Below the pieces are notes generated by a model that saw only the letters and a list, made by a program, of their open reading frames with translations, ran no database searches and was not told the origin of the DNA. Below, piece by piece: positions 35,115 through 43,745 of a DNA stretch of 54,538 bases. This stretch comes from Candidatus Kutchimonas denitrificans (GTDB lineage Bacteria; Gemmatimonadota; Gemmatimonadetes; Palauibacterales; KS3-K002): contig JAACAK010000083.1 of NCBI GenBank assembly GCA_011774835.1, positions 104,263-158,800 on the forward strand, in the 5' to 3' direction. Position 1 is the stretch's first letter. Every line of letters begins with the position of its first letter. Made by a program: the position numbers and the translations under genes.

Positions 35115-36587
35115 ATGCTGGAAGCGCGAAGCTGCATCGTCGTGGCGGTGGCCGCGACGGCCCTGGCCTCGGGGTGCCGATCGGCGCCGGGTTACACGGA
35201 CCGGGACGTGGACATCACCGAGGCCGACATGCGGGCCCGGATCGGCTTCCTGGCCGCTGATCAGCTGGAAGGCCGGGGCACCCCGAGCACCGGCCTCGAG
35301 CTGGCCGCCAGCTACATCCGGTCGGAGTTCGCACGCATGGGGCTGCAGGCGCCGCCCGGCGGCTACGTGCAGCGCTATCGGCTGGCGATGACCGAGATGG
35401 GTGCCGACTGGTCGCTGGCATTGAGCCGCGGGAACCGACGGGCGCTGCTGGCGCTGGGGACCGATTACTGGGGGCTCCCCTGGGCGGCCGGAACGGTGGA
35501 AGGCGATCTCCGCTTCGTCGACGCAGTCGGACGTCCGGGGATGCGGGAGACGGGGGAGCCCACGATCTGGGTGGCGCGGCTGAGCGCCGCCGTGCTCCCC
35601 CGGGAGTGGCTGGCCGAAGCAGCGGATGCCGGAGCCGCGGGCCTCCTGCTCGTGCTGACGGCGGAGACCGAGGCCCTGATGAGCCACTGGCTCGAGGTAG
35701 GGGAGACGCTGTACGAGCTGGGCGATGTCGAGCCGAGCCTGCCTGCCGCGCTGGTGACCGAGAGCGCGCTGGCAGCGGCCCTCGAGCGATTGGGCCTGGA
35801 GGCGACGACGACGGCGGGAGCGCCGGCCGGATCCGGCGTCCGGGCCCGACTCGCCGCCGATTTGCGGGCCGAGACGCTGGCGGCGCCGAACGTGATGGGG
35901 ATCGTCCGGGGCAGCGATCCGGAGCTGGCCGAGGAGTTCGTGCTGCTGAGCGCTCACATGGACGGTCTGGGCGTGGGACCGCCGGTGGACGGCGATTCGA
36001 TATACAACGGGGCCGACGACAACGCGTCGGGCACATCGGCGCTGCTGGAGGTCGCCGAAGCGGTCGCCGCGCTCGAGCGCCGCCCGAAGCGCTCGATCTT
36101 CTTCCTGGCGGTGAGCGGCGAGGAACGCGGACTGCTGGGCTCGTCGTGGTTCGTGGAGCATCCGCCGATCCGTCTCGACCGGGTGATCGCCAACATCAAC
36201 ATCGACATGGTGGGTCGTAACTGGGAGGACACGATCGCGGTGATCGGCAAGCCGTATTCGACCCTGGGCGCCATCGTGGACAGCGTGGCGGCGGCGCACC
36301 CCGAACTGTCGATGACACCGGTGGGTGACCGGTGGCCGCAGGAGAACTTCTTCTTCCGATCCGATCACTTCAACTTCGCGCGCGAGGGCATCCCCGCCGT
36401 CTTCTTCTTCAACGGCGTGCACGAGGACTACCACATGCCGTCGGACGAAGCCGACAAGATCAAGAACGGCAAGGCGGCGCGGGTGTCACGGCTCATCTTC
36501 GAGGTCGCGGTCGCGCTGGCGAACGCCGAGCAGCCGCCCGGTTGGGACGACGCGGCCCGGGCGCGAATCGTCGAGGACGGCCGTTGA
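35115..36587 (+). CDS. M28 family metallopeptidase, lipoprotein
   Basis: 490 aa. ATG 35115 with AAGAGAG upstream gives a lipoprotein signal with lipobox LASGC (Cys about 22). A PA-like insertion at about 100-240 precedes the M28 core: LLSAHMDGLG (His, Asp zinc ligand), NGADDNASGTSALLEVAEAV (Asp), SGEERGLLGSSWF (Glu pair), NINIDMVGRN (Asp) and FRSDHFNFAREGIPAVFFF (His). These are the two-zinc aminopeptidase residues. It is therefore an envelope exported aminopeptidase. TTGA overlap with the DUF72 gene. Confidence 0.92.
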   Translation: MLEARSCIVVAVAATALASGCRSAPGYTDRDVDITEADMRARIGFLAADQLEGRGTPSTGLELAASYIRSEFARMGLQAPPGGYVQRYRLAMTEMGADWSLALSRGNRRALLALGTDYWGLPWAAGTVEGDLRFVDAVGRPGMRETGEPTIWVARLSAAVLPREWLAEAADAGAAGLLLVLTAETEALMSHWLEVGETLYELGDVEPSLPAALVTESALAAALERLGLEATTTAGAPAGSGVRARLAADLRAETLAAPNVMGIVRGSDPELAEEFVLLSAHMDGLGVGPPVDGDSIYNGADDNASGTSALLEVAEAVAALERRPKRSIFFLAVSGEERGLLGSSWFVEHPPIRLDRVIANINIDMVGRNWEDTIAVIGKPYSTLGAIVDSVAAAHPELSMTPVGDRWPQENFFFRSDHFNFAREGIPAVFFFNGVHEDYHMPSDEADKIKNGKAARVSRLIFEVAVALANAEQPPGWDDAARARIVEDGR

Positions 36588-37474
36588 TCCGGTTCGGGAC
36601 GGCCGGCTGGAGCTACGACGACTGGCAGGGGGTCGTATACCCGAGGTCGCGTCCCCGCGGCTTCGATCCGCTGGCGTATCTGGCACGCTACTTCAACACT
36701 GTCGAGGTCAACTCCACCTTCTACCGGCCGCCGCGACCCGAGGTCCCGGCGCGCTGGGTGAAGCGGGTGGCCGACAACGACGATTTCAAGTTCACGGCCA
36801 AGCTGTGGCAGCGCTTCACGCACCAGCGCGACGAGGCCTGGACCCGTGACGAAGCGGAGGCTGTCCGCGCCGGCCTCGACCCCCTGGCCGAACGCGATCG
36901 GCTGGGCGCGGTGTTGGTGCAGTTCCCCTGGTCCTTCAAGGCGCGTGACGACTCCTTCGAGTGGCTGGACGATGTGACCTCCGAGTTCTCCGGCTACCCG
37001 CTCGTCGTCGAGGTTCGGCACTCGTCCTGGAACACGCCCGAGTTCCACCGCTGGCTGAACGAGCGCGGGATCGGTTTCGTCAACATCGATCAGCCGCAGT
37101 TCAATCGGTCGATCGGTCCCACGGCCGAAACGAGCGGCCGGGTCGGCTACGTGCGGCTGCACGGGCGCAACTACGAGGACTGGTTTCGCGAAGACGCCGG
37201 GCGCGAGGCCCGCTACGACTATCTCTATTCCAGCGACGAGCTGGAGCTGTGGGTGGAACGGATCAAGGAACTCGGGAAAGACGGATCGGTGGAGGATGTC
37301 TACGTGGTCACCAATAACCACTACCGGGGCCAGGCGGCGGCGAACGCGATCATGCTGAGCGCGATGTTGCGTGGCGGGGCGCAGCCGGCGCCGGCGCCGC
37401 TAGTGGAGGCTTATTCCGAGGCGCTGCGGCCGTTTGTCGTGCCGGAAGAAGGGCCGCAGCGCCGCCTGCTTTAG
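36584..37474 (+). CDS. DUF72 family protein
   Basis: 296 aa, TTG start overlapping the previous stop (TTGA) with AGGA upstream; longer frames are contained in the peptidase gene. The family start IRFGTAGWSYDDWQGVVYP and FNTVEVNSTFYRPP, VLVQFPWSF, VVEVRHSSW, and YVRLHGRN/YDYLYSSDEL segments match DUF72, a TIM-barrel-like family (YecE) of unknown function. It is the last plus-strand gene before inverted-repeat element B. Confidence 0.9.
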   Translation: MIRFGTAGWSYDDWQGVVYPRSRPRGFDPLAYLARYFNTVEVNSTFYRPPRPEVPARWVKRVADNDDFKFTAKLWQRFTHQRDEAWTRDEAEAVRAGLDPLAERDRLGAVLVQFPWSFKARDDSFEWLDDVTSEFSGYPLVVEVRHSSWNTPEFHRWLNERGIGFVNIDQPQFNRSIGPTAETSGRVGYVRLHGRNYEDWFREDAGREARYDYLYSSDELELWVERIKELGKDGSVEDVYVVTNNHYRGQAAANAIMLSAMLRGGAQPAPAPLVEAYSEALRPFVVPEEGPQRRLL

Positions 37475-37515
37475 GGTGGGAATGGTTGAATCTTGAATTA
37501 TGATTTCGGGATTCT

Positions 37516-37561
37516 GAGGTCGGGATTCTGATTTGGGGAAGTTCGAGTTCTCTCCGAATTG
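37516..37561. repeat. left 46-bp perfect arm of element B
   Basis: Begins GAGGTCGGGATTC and ends CTCTCCGAATTG; exact reverse complement of 38057-38102. The last 16 nt match the core of repeat A. Confidence 0.9.
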
Positions 37562-37619
37562 TGGAAGCGGATTCGGGGATTCGGGGATTCGGGGGTTCGG
37601 GGAGATAGGCAAGTGGCGG

Positions 37620-38006
37620 CTACTTCTTGGTGGGCTTCTGGTCGTTCTTGCGGGCGGTGGCGATGCTGACGACGAAGATGGCGGTCAGTTCGTCGGCTTC
37701 TTGGATCGTCTGGTCGAGTTTCTCTCTCGGTCCCATGCCGAGCTCCCTCAGGTACTTGAGCCAGACCAGGGTCTCGCGGAGCTCTTTCAGGCAGATCTTG
37801 AGTTTGTGGATGAAATCCCGGCGGGACTCGCTGGTGCAGGCCTCGGCGTAATTGGGCGCCGGGGCCATTCCACAGCGCATGAGCTGACTCGAGATATGGG
37901 TTCCGACCCGGCTGGAGGGGAGACCGCCGGCGATCTTCGACGCCGCCGCCCCCAGCCGCACCAGCCGATCCTCCAGATCCCACGCCCGCTGCTTGCCCAC
38001 ACTCAT
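37620..38006 (-). CDS. four-helix-bundle protein (23S rRNA IVS-type)
   Basis: 128 aa. The pattern MSVGKQRAWDLEDRLVRLGA, ...SSQLMRCGMAPAPNYAEACTSES (in pieces: SSQLMRCGMAPAPNYAEA, CTSESRRDFIHKLKICLKE), LRETLVWLKYL and EADELTAIFVVSI is the four-helix-bundle family first found in 23S rRNA intervening sequences and also as accessory proteins of diversity-generating retroelements. These bind nucleic acid in the retroelement context. No reverse transcriptase is nearby. The start ATG at 38006 has a weak site; GTG two codons later with GGGGG upstream is an alternative. It lies wholly inside element B. Confidence 0.9.
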   Translation of the reverse strand: MSVGKQRAWDLEDRLVRLGAAASKIAGGLPSSRVGTHISSQLMRCGMAPAPNYAEACTSESRRDFIHKLKICLKELRETLVWLKYLRELGMGPREKLDQTIQEADELTAIFVVSIATARKNDQKPTKK

Positions 38007-38056
38007 CCCCCAACTGCCCGAACCCCCGAATCACCGAATCCCCGAATCAGGTTCGG

Positions 38057-38102
38057 CAATTCGGAGAGAACTCGAACTTCCCCAAATCAGAATCCCGACC
38101 TC
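38057..38102. repeat. right 46-bp perfect arm of element B
   Basis: Exact reverse complement of 37516-37561; begins CAATTCGGAGAG and ends GAATCCCGACCTC. Confidence 0.9.
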
Positions 38103-38142
38103 TGAATCAAGATTGAACGATTTCCATCAACAAACCCTCAAC

Positions 38143-38176
38143 AAAGAAAAGGGGCCCGACGAACTCGCCGGGCCCC
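38143..38176 (-). terminator. intrinsic terminator of the DUF5723 operon
   Basis: Stem 38151-38161 with 38166-38176 (GGGGCCCG outer 8 bp, one A-C mismatch, loop AACT); on the minus strand it is followed by TTTTCTTT (complement of 38143-38150). It lies 25 nt past the stop of the DUF5723 gene. Confidence 0.88.
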
Positions 38177-38200
38177 GCCTCGACGGATAACGGTTGGTCG

Positions 38201-39514
38201 TCAGTAGCCTGTCCCCGGCCAGACGCTCAGCGACAGGGCCAGCGCGACCCCGTCGCCGGCTCCGATTCCCCAGCGGCCCGCCGCGAAGTCGAGGTGCACC
38301 GGGCCGGCGTAGAGACCGAAGCCGCCGGTGACCGCCAGGCTGTTGAAGTCGGTGGCCAGGCCGGCACGCAACGGCACGACGGAGAGCAGGCGCAGCTCGG
38401 CACCGGCCGACAGCTGCCGCTCCCAACGCGCGTTCAGCGAGCCGCCCAGCAGCTCCAGATAGTCGGCCGACAGGCTGAGCATCGAGCCCATTCGCCAGGC
38501 CGCGCCGAGCCGCAGCTTCTTCGGGACGTCGGCGCCCTGCAGGTACTCGGACACGCGTTCCTGGTCGGCCAGTGTCAGCTCGCTGAACGCCAGTGTCGTG
38601 TCGGTGGACGTGGCACTGTCGAAGTCGGCGTGCGCGGTGTAGCGCTTGAGCTCGAACGCCTCTTCGTCCCACTGTATGTTGGAGAAGGCGTCGATGACCG
38701 AGATGCCCGCCACCAGCGAGCCCCACTCCATCGCCGCGCCCAGGTCGGCGGCCCACACGCTCCCGGCATTGAACTCGGTCGAGTTCAGCACCTCGGCGTC
38801 CACATCCAGGACGAGCGGATCATAGGTCAGTGCCGTGCCCTGATCCGCCGCTCGGTACAATCCGTGGGCCACGCCGTACTTCACCGTGGCCCCGATCGAG
38901 AACTTCATGTCCAGATAATCGAGGGCCGGAATCGTGAACGGCTGGGCGTATGACACGTAGACACTGCTCAGCCCCCAGCCGTCGCCGTGGGAACCGTCCA
39001 GAGTGAAGTCGCGGCCCGTGCCGTCCTCGCCCATATTCCCGAACAGGATCAGCTCCGCCGCGTCCGGTGAGACCGCCAGCGCCGTCGATCCGGTGGCACC
39101 GACGCCGAAGGCGAACCGCCAGATGCTGAACGCCATGCCCGTCGCGCCCAGGTCGGCGCTCAGCTCGAGCATCCCGTCACCGTCCACGCCACGGATCTCC
39201 GCCAGCAGCTCGGACTTGGTCGCGTCATCCAGATACTCTCCGTAGAGATCCTCGATCTGACCGTAGCTCAGCGAGTTGTTGTCCAGGTAGGCGTTGGCGC
39301 CCGCCAGCCCGATCGACCAGCCGGGCCGGTCGGACAGCCCGAGGTTGGCCGGATTCCAGAACGGCGATTCGTAGCCGCGGGCGCGGCCGACGTAGGAGTC
39401 GGCGAGGCCGGCGCTGCGGGCGCTCGGTGCCGCCATCTGCGCCCCCGCCACGCCCGGCGAGCAGGCGAGGAGCGCGAGAACGATGGTCGTGACCTTGAAG
39501 TCCGTGTTGCTCAT
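38201..39514 (-). CDS. DUF5723-like outer-membrane beta-barrel protein
   Basis: 437 aa. Signal peptide 1-25 (ending VAGAQ). The N-terminal SARSAGLADSYVGRARGYESPFWNPANLGL pattern (in pieces: SAGLADSYVGRARGYES, PFWNPANLGL) is typical of PorV/DUF5723-type FadL-like barrels, with alternating hydrophobic strands throughout (LDMKFSIGATVKYGVAHGLY, in pieces) and a terminal strand ending SVWPGTGY. Likely an outer-membrane porin-like or secretion-linked protein. It is 13 nt downstream of a lipoprotein gene, so an operon. Confidence 0.8.
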   Translation of the reverse strand: MSNTDFKVTTIVLALLACSPGVAGAQMAAPSARSAGLADSYVGRARGYESPFWNPANLGLSDRPGWSIGLAGANAYLDNNSLSYGQIEDLYGEYLDDATKSELLAEIRGVDGDGMLELSADLGATGMAFSIWRFAFGVGATGSTALAVSPDAAELILFGNMGEDGTGRDFTLDGSHGDGWGLSSVYVSYAQPFTIPALDYLDMKFSIGATVKYGVAHGLYRAADQGTALTYDPLVLDVDAEVLNSTEFNAGSVWAADLGAAMEWGSLVAGISVIDAFSNIQWDEEAFELKRYTAHADFDSATSTDTTLAFSELTLADQERVSEYLQGADVPKKLRLGAAWRMGSMLSLSADYLELLGGSLNARWERQLSAGAELRLLSVVPLRAGLATDFNSLAVTGGFGLYAGPVHLDFAAGRWGIGAGDGVALALSLSVWPGTGY

Positions 39515-39527
39515 CGTTGTCCTCCCG

Positions 39528-40649
39528 CTAGGTGCCCACTCTGACGACCGCCGAGACCTTCAATTCCGTCTCGAGCGATTGGCCAGGTGTGAAGCGACTC
39601 AGGTTGCCGGCTCGCGTCCCGGAAGCGACGCCGCGATAGCCCACGTACACCTCGACGAAACCCGCGAACTGCTCGATCTCCGCCACGGTCAACGTTCCCG
39701 TCTGCGGCTGGTCCGACACGAAGCTCAGCGCGTCGAGGCGCACCTCGCGGGCCGGGTCGCCGGAGAACAGGTCGCCGGGCGAGCCGGCGATCGAGACCTC
39801 GAGCGTTCCCGCGATCTCGATGTCGTGGATCAACTGGAGCTCGTACGCGCCCTCCTGCACGCGCTCGGCGATCTCGGTGCGGATGTCCTCGTCGAAGTCG
39901 ACGAAGAACTGCTCGTCCAGCGTCTCGTTGTCGACCACCGCCGTGATCGCGGCCACGGAGATCTGATCGAGAATTCCGCCCACCGTGATGCTCAGGCTGT
40001 TGTCGATCTGCACCGTCTGTCCATCGTCCGGCGAATGCACGTTGAGCACCAGACGGACACCCTGAGTGATCTCGGCGTTCGTGATGTCGAGGATGACGCT
40101 CTTGCGCGTGTTCGCCGGCAGGCTCTCGACGTTGCCGTCGATGAACACGCTGTCCAGCAGGGCACCGCTCCCCAGATCACGGACCGCTATGGCAAGGAAG
40201 CCGCCGGCCCCGGGGCGCAGCGGATCGAAGTTGAGCTGGTTGTCGACGAACAGTTCCAGCTGCGCCGAAACGATCTCGATCGAGGCCAGGTCGGGGTCCA
40301 GCGGCACATCGAACGAGTCCTGGTAGTCGAAGCTCGGCACGGGCGCCACCGTGCCGTCCACACACGACGGACACATCGTGCCCAACGTGTAGCTCACGCT
40401 GTCCGCCTGCGGGGCGACGACGAACGCCCGTTGACCGTCCACCGTCGCCGTGTCCACCGCCGCCGGCAGGAAATCGACCACCGTGATCGGGTCCGAACTG
40501 AAGGGGACACTGACGCCCACGTCCCACTCCGGCGCCTGGGGCACCTCGCACGCGGTCATCATCATCATCATCATCGTCAGGGCGACGCCGACCCGCGCGA
40601 ACGACCCGCGGCGCGCGTCACCTCTTGCCGATCCTATGATGGATAGCAC
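39528..40649 (-). CDS. beta-rich lipoprotein of unknown function
   Basis: 373 aa. Signal ending ALTMMMMMMTAC, a lipobox with Cys34; the six Met are encoded by an (ATG)6 microsatellite. The mature part is acidic and beta-rich (strands such as AQLELFVDNQLNFDPL, SVILDITNAEI, RLVLNVHSPDD), without enzyme motifs. Cys-x-x-Cys (CPSC) at about 93-96. It precedes the DUF5723 gene and may be its partner. Confidence 0.65.
   Translation of the reverse strand: MLSIIGSARGDARRGSFARVGVALTMMMMMMTACEVPQAPEWDVGVSVPFSSDPITVVDFLPAAVDTATVDGQRAFVVAPQADSVSYTLGTMCPSCVDGTVAPVPSFDYQDSFDVPLDPDLASIEIVSAQLELFVDNQLNFDPLRPGAGGFLAIAVRDLGSGALLDSVFIDGNVESLPANTRKSVILDITNAEITQGVRLVLNVHSPDDGQTVQIDNSLSITVGGILDQISVAAITAVVDNETLDEQFFVDFDEDIRTEIAERVQEGAYELQLIHDIEIAGTLEVSIAGSPGDLFSGDPAREVRLDALSFVSDQPQTGTLTVAEIEQFAGFVEVYVGYRGVASGTRAGNLSRFTPGQSLETELKVSAVVRVGT
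40557..40574 (-). repeat. (ATG)6 trinucleotide repeat in a lipoprotein signal
   Basis: Six ATG codons on the minus strand in the hydrophobic core of the signal peptide, giving MMMMMM. Change by one unit keeps the frame and alters signal length by one residue. Confidence 0.9.
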
Positions 40650-40807
40650 CGGATTACCTCCGCATTCCGTTTGTGGGGAGAGGGCGATGATCGAGCCCGA
40701 AGGCTCGTGCAGGCGGGGCGGAAACCGTTGTCGTTCAGGGAGTTGCAGCCGACCCCGGTCGTCCGGCCAGGAGCTTCCACTCCCGACGCCCTAGCTACCC
40801 CGCCCCC

Positions 40808-40824
40808 GGCGGAAAGTTTCCGCC
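40808..40824. promoter_or_regulatory. perfect dyad upstream of lepA
   Basis: GGCGGAAA (40808-40815), one G, TTTCCGCC (40817-40824): 17-bp dyad in the divergent gap between the lipoprotein and lepA genes, upstream of the predicted lepA promoter. It could be an operator or a hairpin for the divergent transcript; nothing decides. Confidence 0.4.
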
Positions 40825-40837
40825 GCCTGGCCCCATC

Positions 40838-40867
40838 CTGCCAACGAGCGCCACCGTCGCATATATT
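40838..40867 (+). promoter_or_regulatory. lepA promoter, possibly giving a near-leaderless transcript
   Basis: CTGCCA (40838-40843, four of six to TTGACA), 18-nt spacer, TATATT (40862-40867, five of six). Expected start near 40874, one or two bases before ATG 40876. Either the message is leaderless or the TTG at 40909 with upstream GAGGGGGG is the real start. Confidence 0.45.
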
Positions 40868-40875
40868 CAGCGCCT

Positions 40876-42711
40876 ATGGACCCAAAGGCAGAGGGGGGCG
40901 ATACCCGGTTGAACACGGCGCGAATCCGCAATTTCTGCATCGTAGCACACATAGACCACGGGAAGTCGACGCTGGCCGACCGACTGCTCGAGCGGACCGG
41001 TGCGGTCGATCCCCGGCTGATGAAGGAGCAAGTCCTGGACTCGATGGACCTGGAACGGGAGCGTGGGATCACGATCAAGGCGCACGCGATCCGGTTCGGC
41101 TACGAGGCGGCGGACGGCGAGACGTACGAACTGAACCTGATCGATACGCCGGGGCACGTGGACTTCACGTACGAGGTGAGCCGCAGCCTGGCGGCGTGCG
41201 AGGGTGCGATCCTGGTGGTGGACGCGAGCCAGGGGATCGAGGCGCAGACGCTGTCGAACCTGTTTCTGGCGCTGGAGGCGGACCTGACGGTGGTGCCGGT
41301 GATCAACAAGATCGACCTGCCGGCGGCGGAGCCGGAGCGGCGGCGCGGGGAGCTGGCGGAGCTGCTGGGCTGCGAGGAGGAGGAGATCCTTCTGGTGAGC
41401 GCGAAGCAGGGGACGAATGTGGAAGCGGTGCTGGAGGCGGTGGTGTCACGGGTGCCGCCGCCGTCGGGCGATCCGGAGGCGCCGTTGCGGGCGCTGATCT
41501 TCGACTCCCAGCACGACAACTACCAGGGGGCGGTGCCGTTGGTGCGGGTGGTGGACGGTGCGGTGCGGGAAGGGATGGAGATCGCGTTCGGTTCGAACGA
41601 TTCGGTCTACGAGGTGCGGGAGGTGGGGTACCTGCGGTTGGGTGCGGTGGCGACGCGGGAGCTGTCGGCGGGCGAGGTGGGCTACCTGGCGGCGGGTATC
41701 AAGTCGATCGCCGACACGAAGGTCGGTGACACGGTGCTCGACGCGAACGATCGAGCGGAGAAGCTGCTGCCGGGCTATCGTGAGGTGAAGCCGATGGTGT
41801 TCGCGGGGCTCTATCCGGGTGACACCGGCGAGTACGAGCGACTGCGCGGCGCGCTGGAGAAGCTCAAACTGAACGACGCGTCGATTCATTACGAGTTCGA
41901 GACCAGCGAGGCGTTGGGCTTCGGTTTCCGTTGCGGGTTCCTGGGGCTGCTGCACATGGAGATCGTGCGGGAGCGGCTGGAGCGCGAGTTCGATCTCGAA
42001 CTGGTGAGCACGGTGCCGAACGTGGAGTACCGGGTGCACTGCAAGGACGGAGCGCAGGTCGAGGTGGAGAACCCGTCGAAGATGCCGGACGCGGGCAAGA
42101 TCGCCGGTGTGGAGGAGCCTTACGTGCGGCTGCGGCTGCTGCTGCCGGCGGAGTACATCGGTGGCGTGCAGAAACTGTGTCAGGATCGTCGAGGCGAGTT
42201 CGGGCAGCTGGTTTACATCGACGGGCAGCGGGTCGAGATGACGTATGATCTTCCGCTAGCGGAGATGGTGCTCGATTTCTACGAGAAGCTGAAATCGCTG
42301 ACCCGTGGCACGGGCGGCCTGGACTACGACCTGCTGGGCTTCCGGGAGAGCGACATGGTGAAGCTCGACGTGATGCTGAACGGCGAGCCGGTGGACGCGC
42401 TGAGCATGATCGTGCACCGGGACAAGGCGTACCGCTATGGACGTTCGCTGGTGGAGCGGCTGCGGGAGATGATCCCTCGCCAGCTGTACGAGGTGGCGAT
42501 TCAGGCGGCGGTGGGCAGCCGGGTGATCGCCCGGGAGACGGTCCGGCCGCTGCGCAAGAACGTGACGGCGAAGTGCTACGGCGGCGACGTGACCCGCAAG
42601 CGCAAGCTCCTGGAGAAGCAGAAGGAAGGCAAGCAGCGGATGAAGCAGGTGGGCCAGGTCGAGGTCCCGCGCGAGGCGTTTCTGGCGATGCTCGAGGTGG
42701 GTCGGGAATGA
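40876..42711 (+). CDS. lepA: elongation factor 4
   Basis: 611 aa from ATG 40876, or 600 aa from TTG 40909 ([18 protein letters not shown]), which is the more usual EF4 start. GTPase motifs [25 protein letters not shown], then domain II-III and the EF4-specific C-terminal domain ([31 protein letters not shown], in pieces; [17 protein letters not shown]). It promotes back-translocation or 70S reset under stress. ATGA overlap with the next gene. Very regular GC-rich codon use. Confidence 0.98.
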   Translation: MDPKAEGGDTRLNTARIRNFCIVAHIDHGKSTLADRLLERTGAVDPRLMKEQVLDSMDLERERGITIKAHAIRFGYEAADGETYELNLIDTPGHVDFTYEVSRSLAACEGAILVVDASQGIEAQTLSNLFLALEADLTVVPVINKIDLPAAEPERRRGELAELLGCEEEEILLVSAKQGTNVEAVLEAVVSRVPPPSGDPEAPLRALIFDSQHDNYQGAVPLVRVVDGAVREGMEIAFGSNDSVYEVREVGYLRLGAVATRELSAGEVGYLAAGIKSIADTKVGDTVLDANDRAEKLLPGYREVKPMVFAGLYPGDTGEYERLRGALEKLKLNDASIHYEFETSEALGFGFRCGFLGLLHMEIVRERLEREFDLELVSTVPNVEYRVHCKDGAQVEVENPSKMPDAGKIAGVEEPYVRLRLLLPAEYIGGVQKLCQDRRGEFGQLVYIDGQRVEMTYDLPLAEMVLDFYEKLKSLTRGTGGLDYDLLGFRESDMVKLDVMLNGEPVDALSMIVHRDKAYRYGRSLVERLREMIPRQLYEVAIQAAVGSRVIARETVRPLRKNVTAKCYGGDVTRKRKLLEKQKEGKQRMKQVGQVEVPREAFLAMLEVGRE

Positions 42712-43745
42712 GCGGCCGAATCTACGTGCGGGCACCGGACGCGCTCGACGAGCTGATCCTGGCGCTGCCGGCCCTGCGGCGGTTGTCGGAGCGAGAGGCC
42801 GGGGAGGGCGGGGAGGGTGGGGGGGCCGGAGATGGCGGCTCCCGGGTCGACATCTGGTGCCCGCTTTCGCTGACGCCCGTCCTCGAGATGGCCGGCCTGC
42901 CGGCGGAGATTATCCCGTTGCCGAGGCAGCCGGCGTGGAAGACGGCGCGCTGGCTCCGGGGCTCGGGCTATTCGGGTGCGTATCTGTTCAGCCGCGCCCC
43001 GGCTGCGGCCCTGGCCGTTCGCCTCGCCGGGATCCCGCGGCGCGGCCGGGCGGCCGCCTACCGGGCGGGGAAGGGAGAGCATCGAAGCGTCGAGTACCTG
43101 CGGATCGTCGATCCGGAGTGGAGTGAAGGGCGGCCCGCGCCGGCGCGGCTGGAGGTGCCGATCCGGGCGCGGGAGGATTTCCGGCGCCTGGTGACGGGCC
43201 GCTTCGAGCGCCCGGCCGTGGCGATCGTTCCGGGCTCCCGGGCCCCGGCCCGACGTTGGCCGGAGGGCCGCTTCACCGCGCTGGCCGGGCTGCTGAGCGG
43301 CGACGTCGGCACGGTGGTGGCGTTCGGCGGCCCGGGTGACGAGGTGCTGGCGGCGCGGGTGGCCGCCGGGGGTGGCACGCGAGGCGTGGACCTGGGCGGT
43401 CGCACCAGCCCCACGGTCTTCGCGGCGGGCTTGTCGGAGTGCGATGTTGCCGTGGCCAACGACAACGGGGCGCTGCAGTTGGCGGCGGCGGTGGGAGCGC
43501 CGGGCGTGGGGATCTTCGGGCCGCGGAGCCCGGGGCGGTTCGGGCCGCCGGTCGCCGGGATCCAGGCGCTGTGGCACTCGATGTTGCCGTGCGCGCCGTG
43601 TGGCCGTGAGGGCTGTCGTCGTTTCGGTCGCGGCTCGATCCTGTCGGAGGCGCGGGACGAGTGCACGCAGTTGATCGCGGTCGAGGCGGTGGCCCGGGCG
43701 GTGAGAGAACAGTTAGAGGAAGCGAGGGCGACGAGCGATGTCTAG
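42708..43745 (+). CDS. glycosyltransferase family 9 protein (heptosyltransferase-like)
   Basis: 345 aa, ATG overlapping the lepA stop. GT-B fold with N-terminal [17 protein letters not shown] and a C-terminal nucleotide-binding half ([49 protein letters not shown], in pieces) typical of GT9, plus a Cys cluster [13 protein letters not shown] near the end, common in this family. It probably adds a heptose or other sugar to an envelope glycolipid. No other lipopolysaccharide gene is adjacent. Confidence 0.85.
   Translation: MSGRIYVRAPDALDELILALPALRRLSEREAGEGGEGGGAGDGGSRVDIWCPLSLTPVLEMAGLPAEIIPLPRQPAWKTARWLRGSGYSGAYLFSRAPAAALAVRLAGIPRRGRAAAYRAGKGEHRSVEYLRIVDPEWSEGRPAPARLEVPIRAREDFRRLVTGRFERPAVAIVPGSRAPARRWPEGRFTALAGLLSGDVGTVVAFGGPGDEVLAARVAAGGGTRGVDLGGRTSPTVFAAGLSECDVAVANDNGALQLAAAVGAPGVGIFGPRSPGRFGPPVAGIQALWHSMLPCAPCGREGCRRFGRGSILSEARDECTQLIAVEAVARAVREQLEEARATSDV

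Larger units (their letters stand above)
37480..38120. mobile_element. long-inverted-repeat element carrying a four-helix-bundle gene (element B)
   Basis: About 640 bp bounded by related arms. A 46-nt segment (37516-37561) is perfectly complementary to 38057-38102; beyond it the match continues imperfectly on both sides with GATTCGGG-type words toward the gene and GAATCTTGA-type words outside. The arms enclose a 128-aa four-helix-bundle gene on the minus strand. The arms are homologous to the gene-less repeat at 12324-12590. No transposase or target duplication was identified. It resembles the stem-loop organisation of intervening sequences in 23S rRNA, which encode the same protein type, but it is placed between protein genes here. 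Confidence 0.7.

Noticed and set aside
37480..38120. Diversity-generating retroelement
   Set aside because: The four-helix-bundle protein can be a retroelement accessory (Avd), but there is no reverse transcriptase, template repeat or variable repeat nearby.
37480..38120. 23S rRNA intervening sequence
   Set aside because: No rRNA sequence flanks the element; both neighbours are protein genes.
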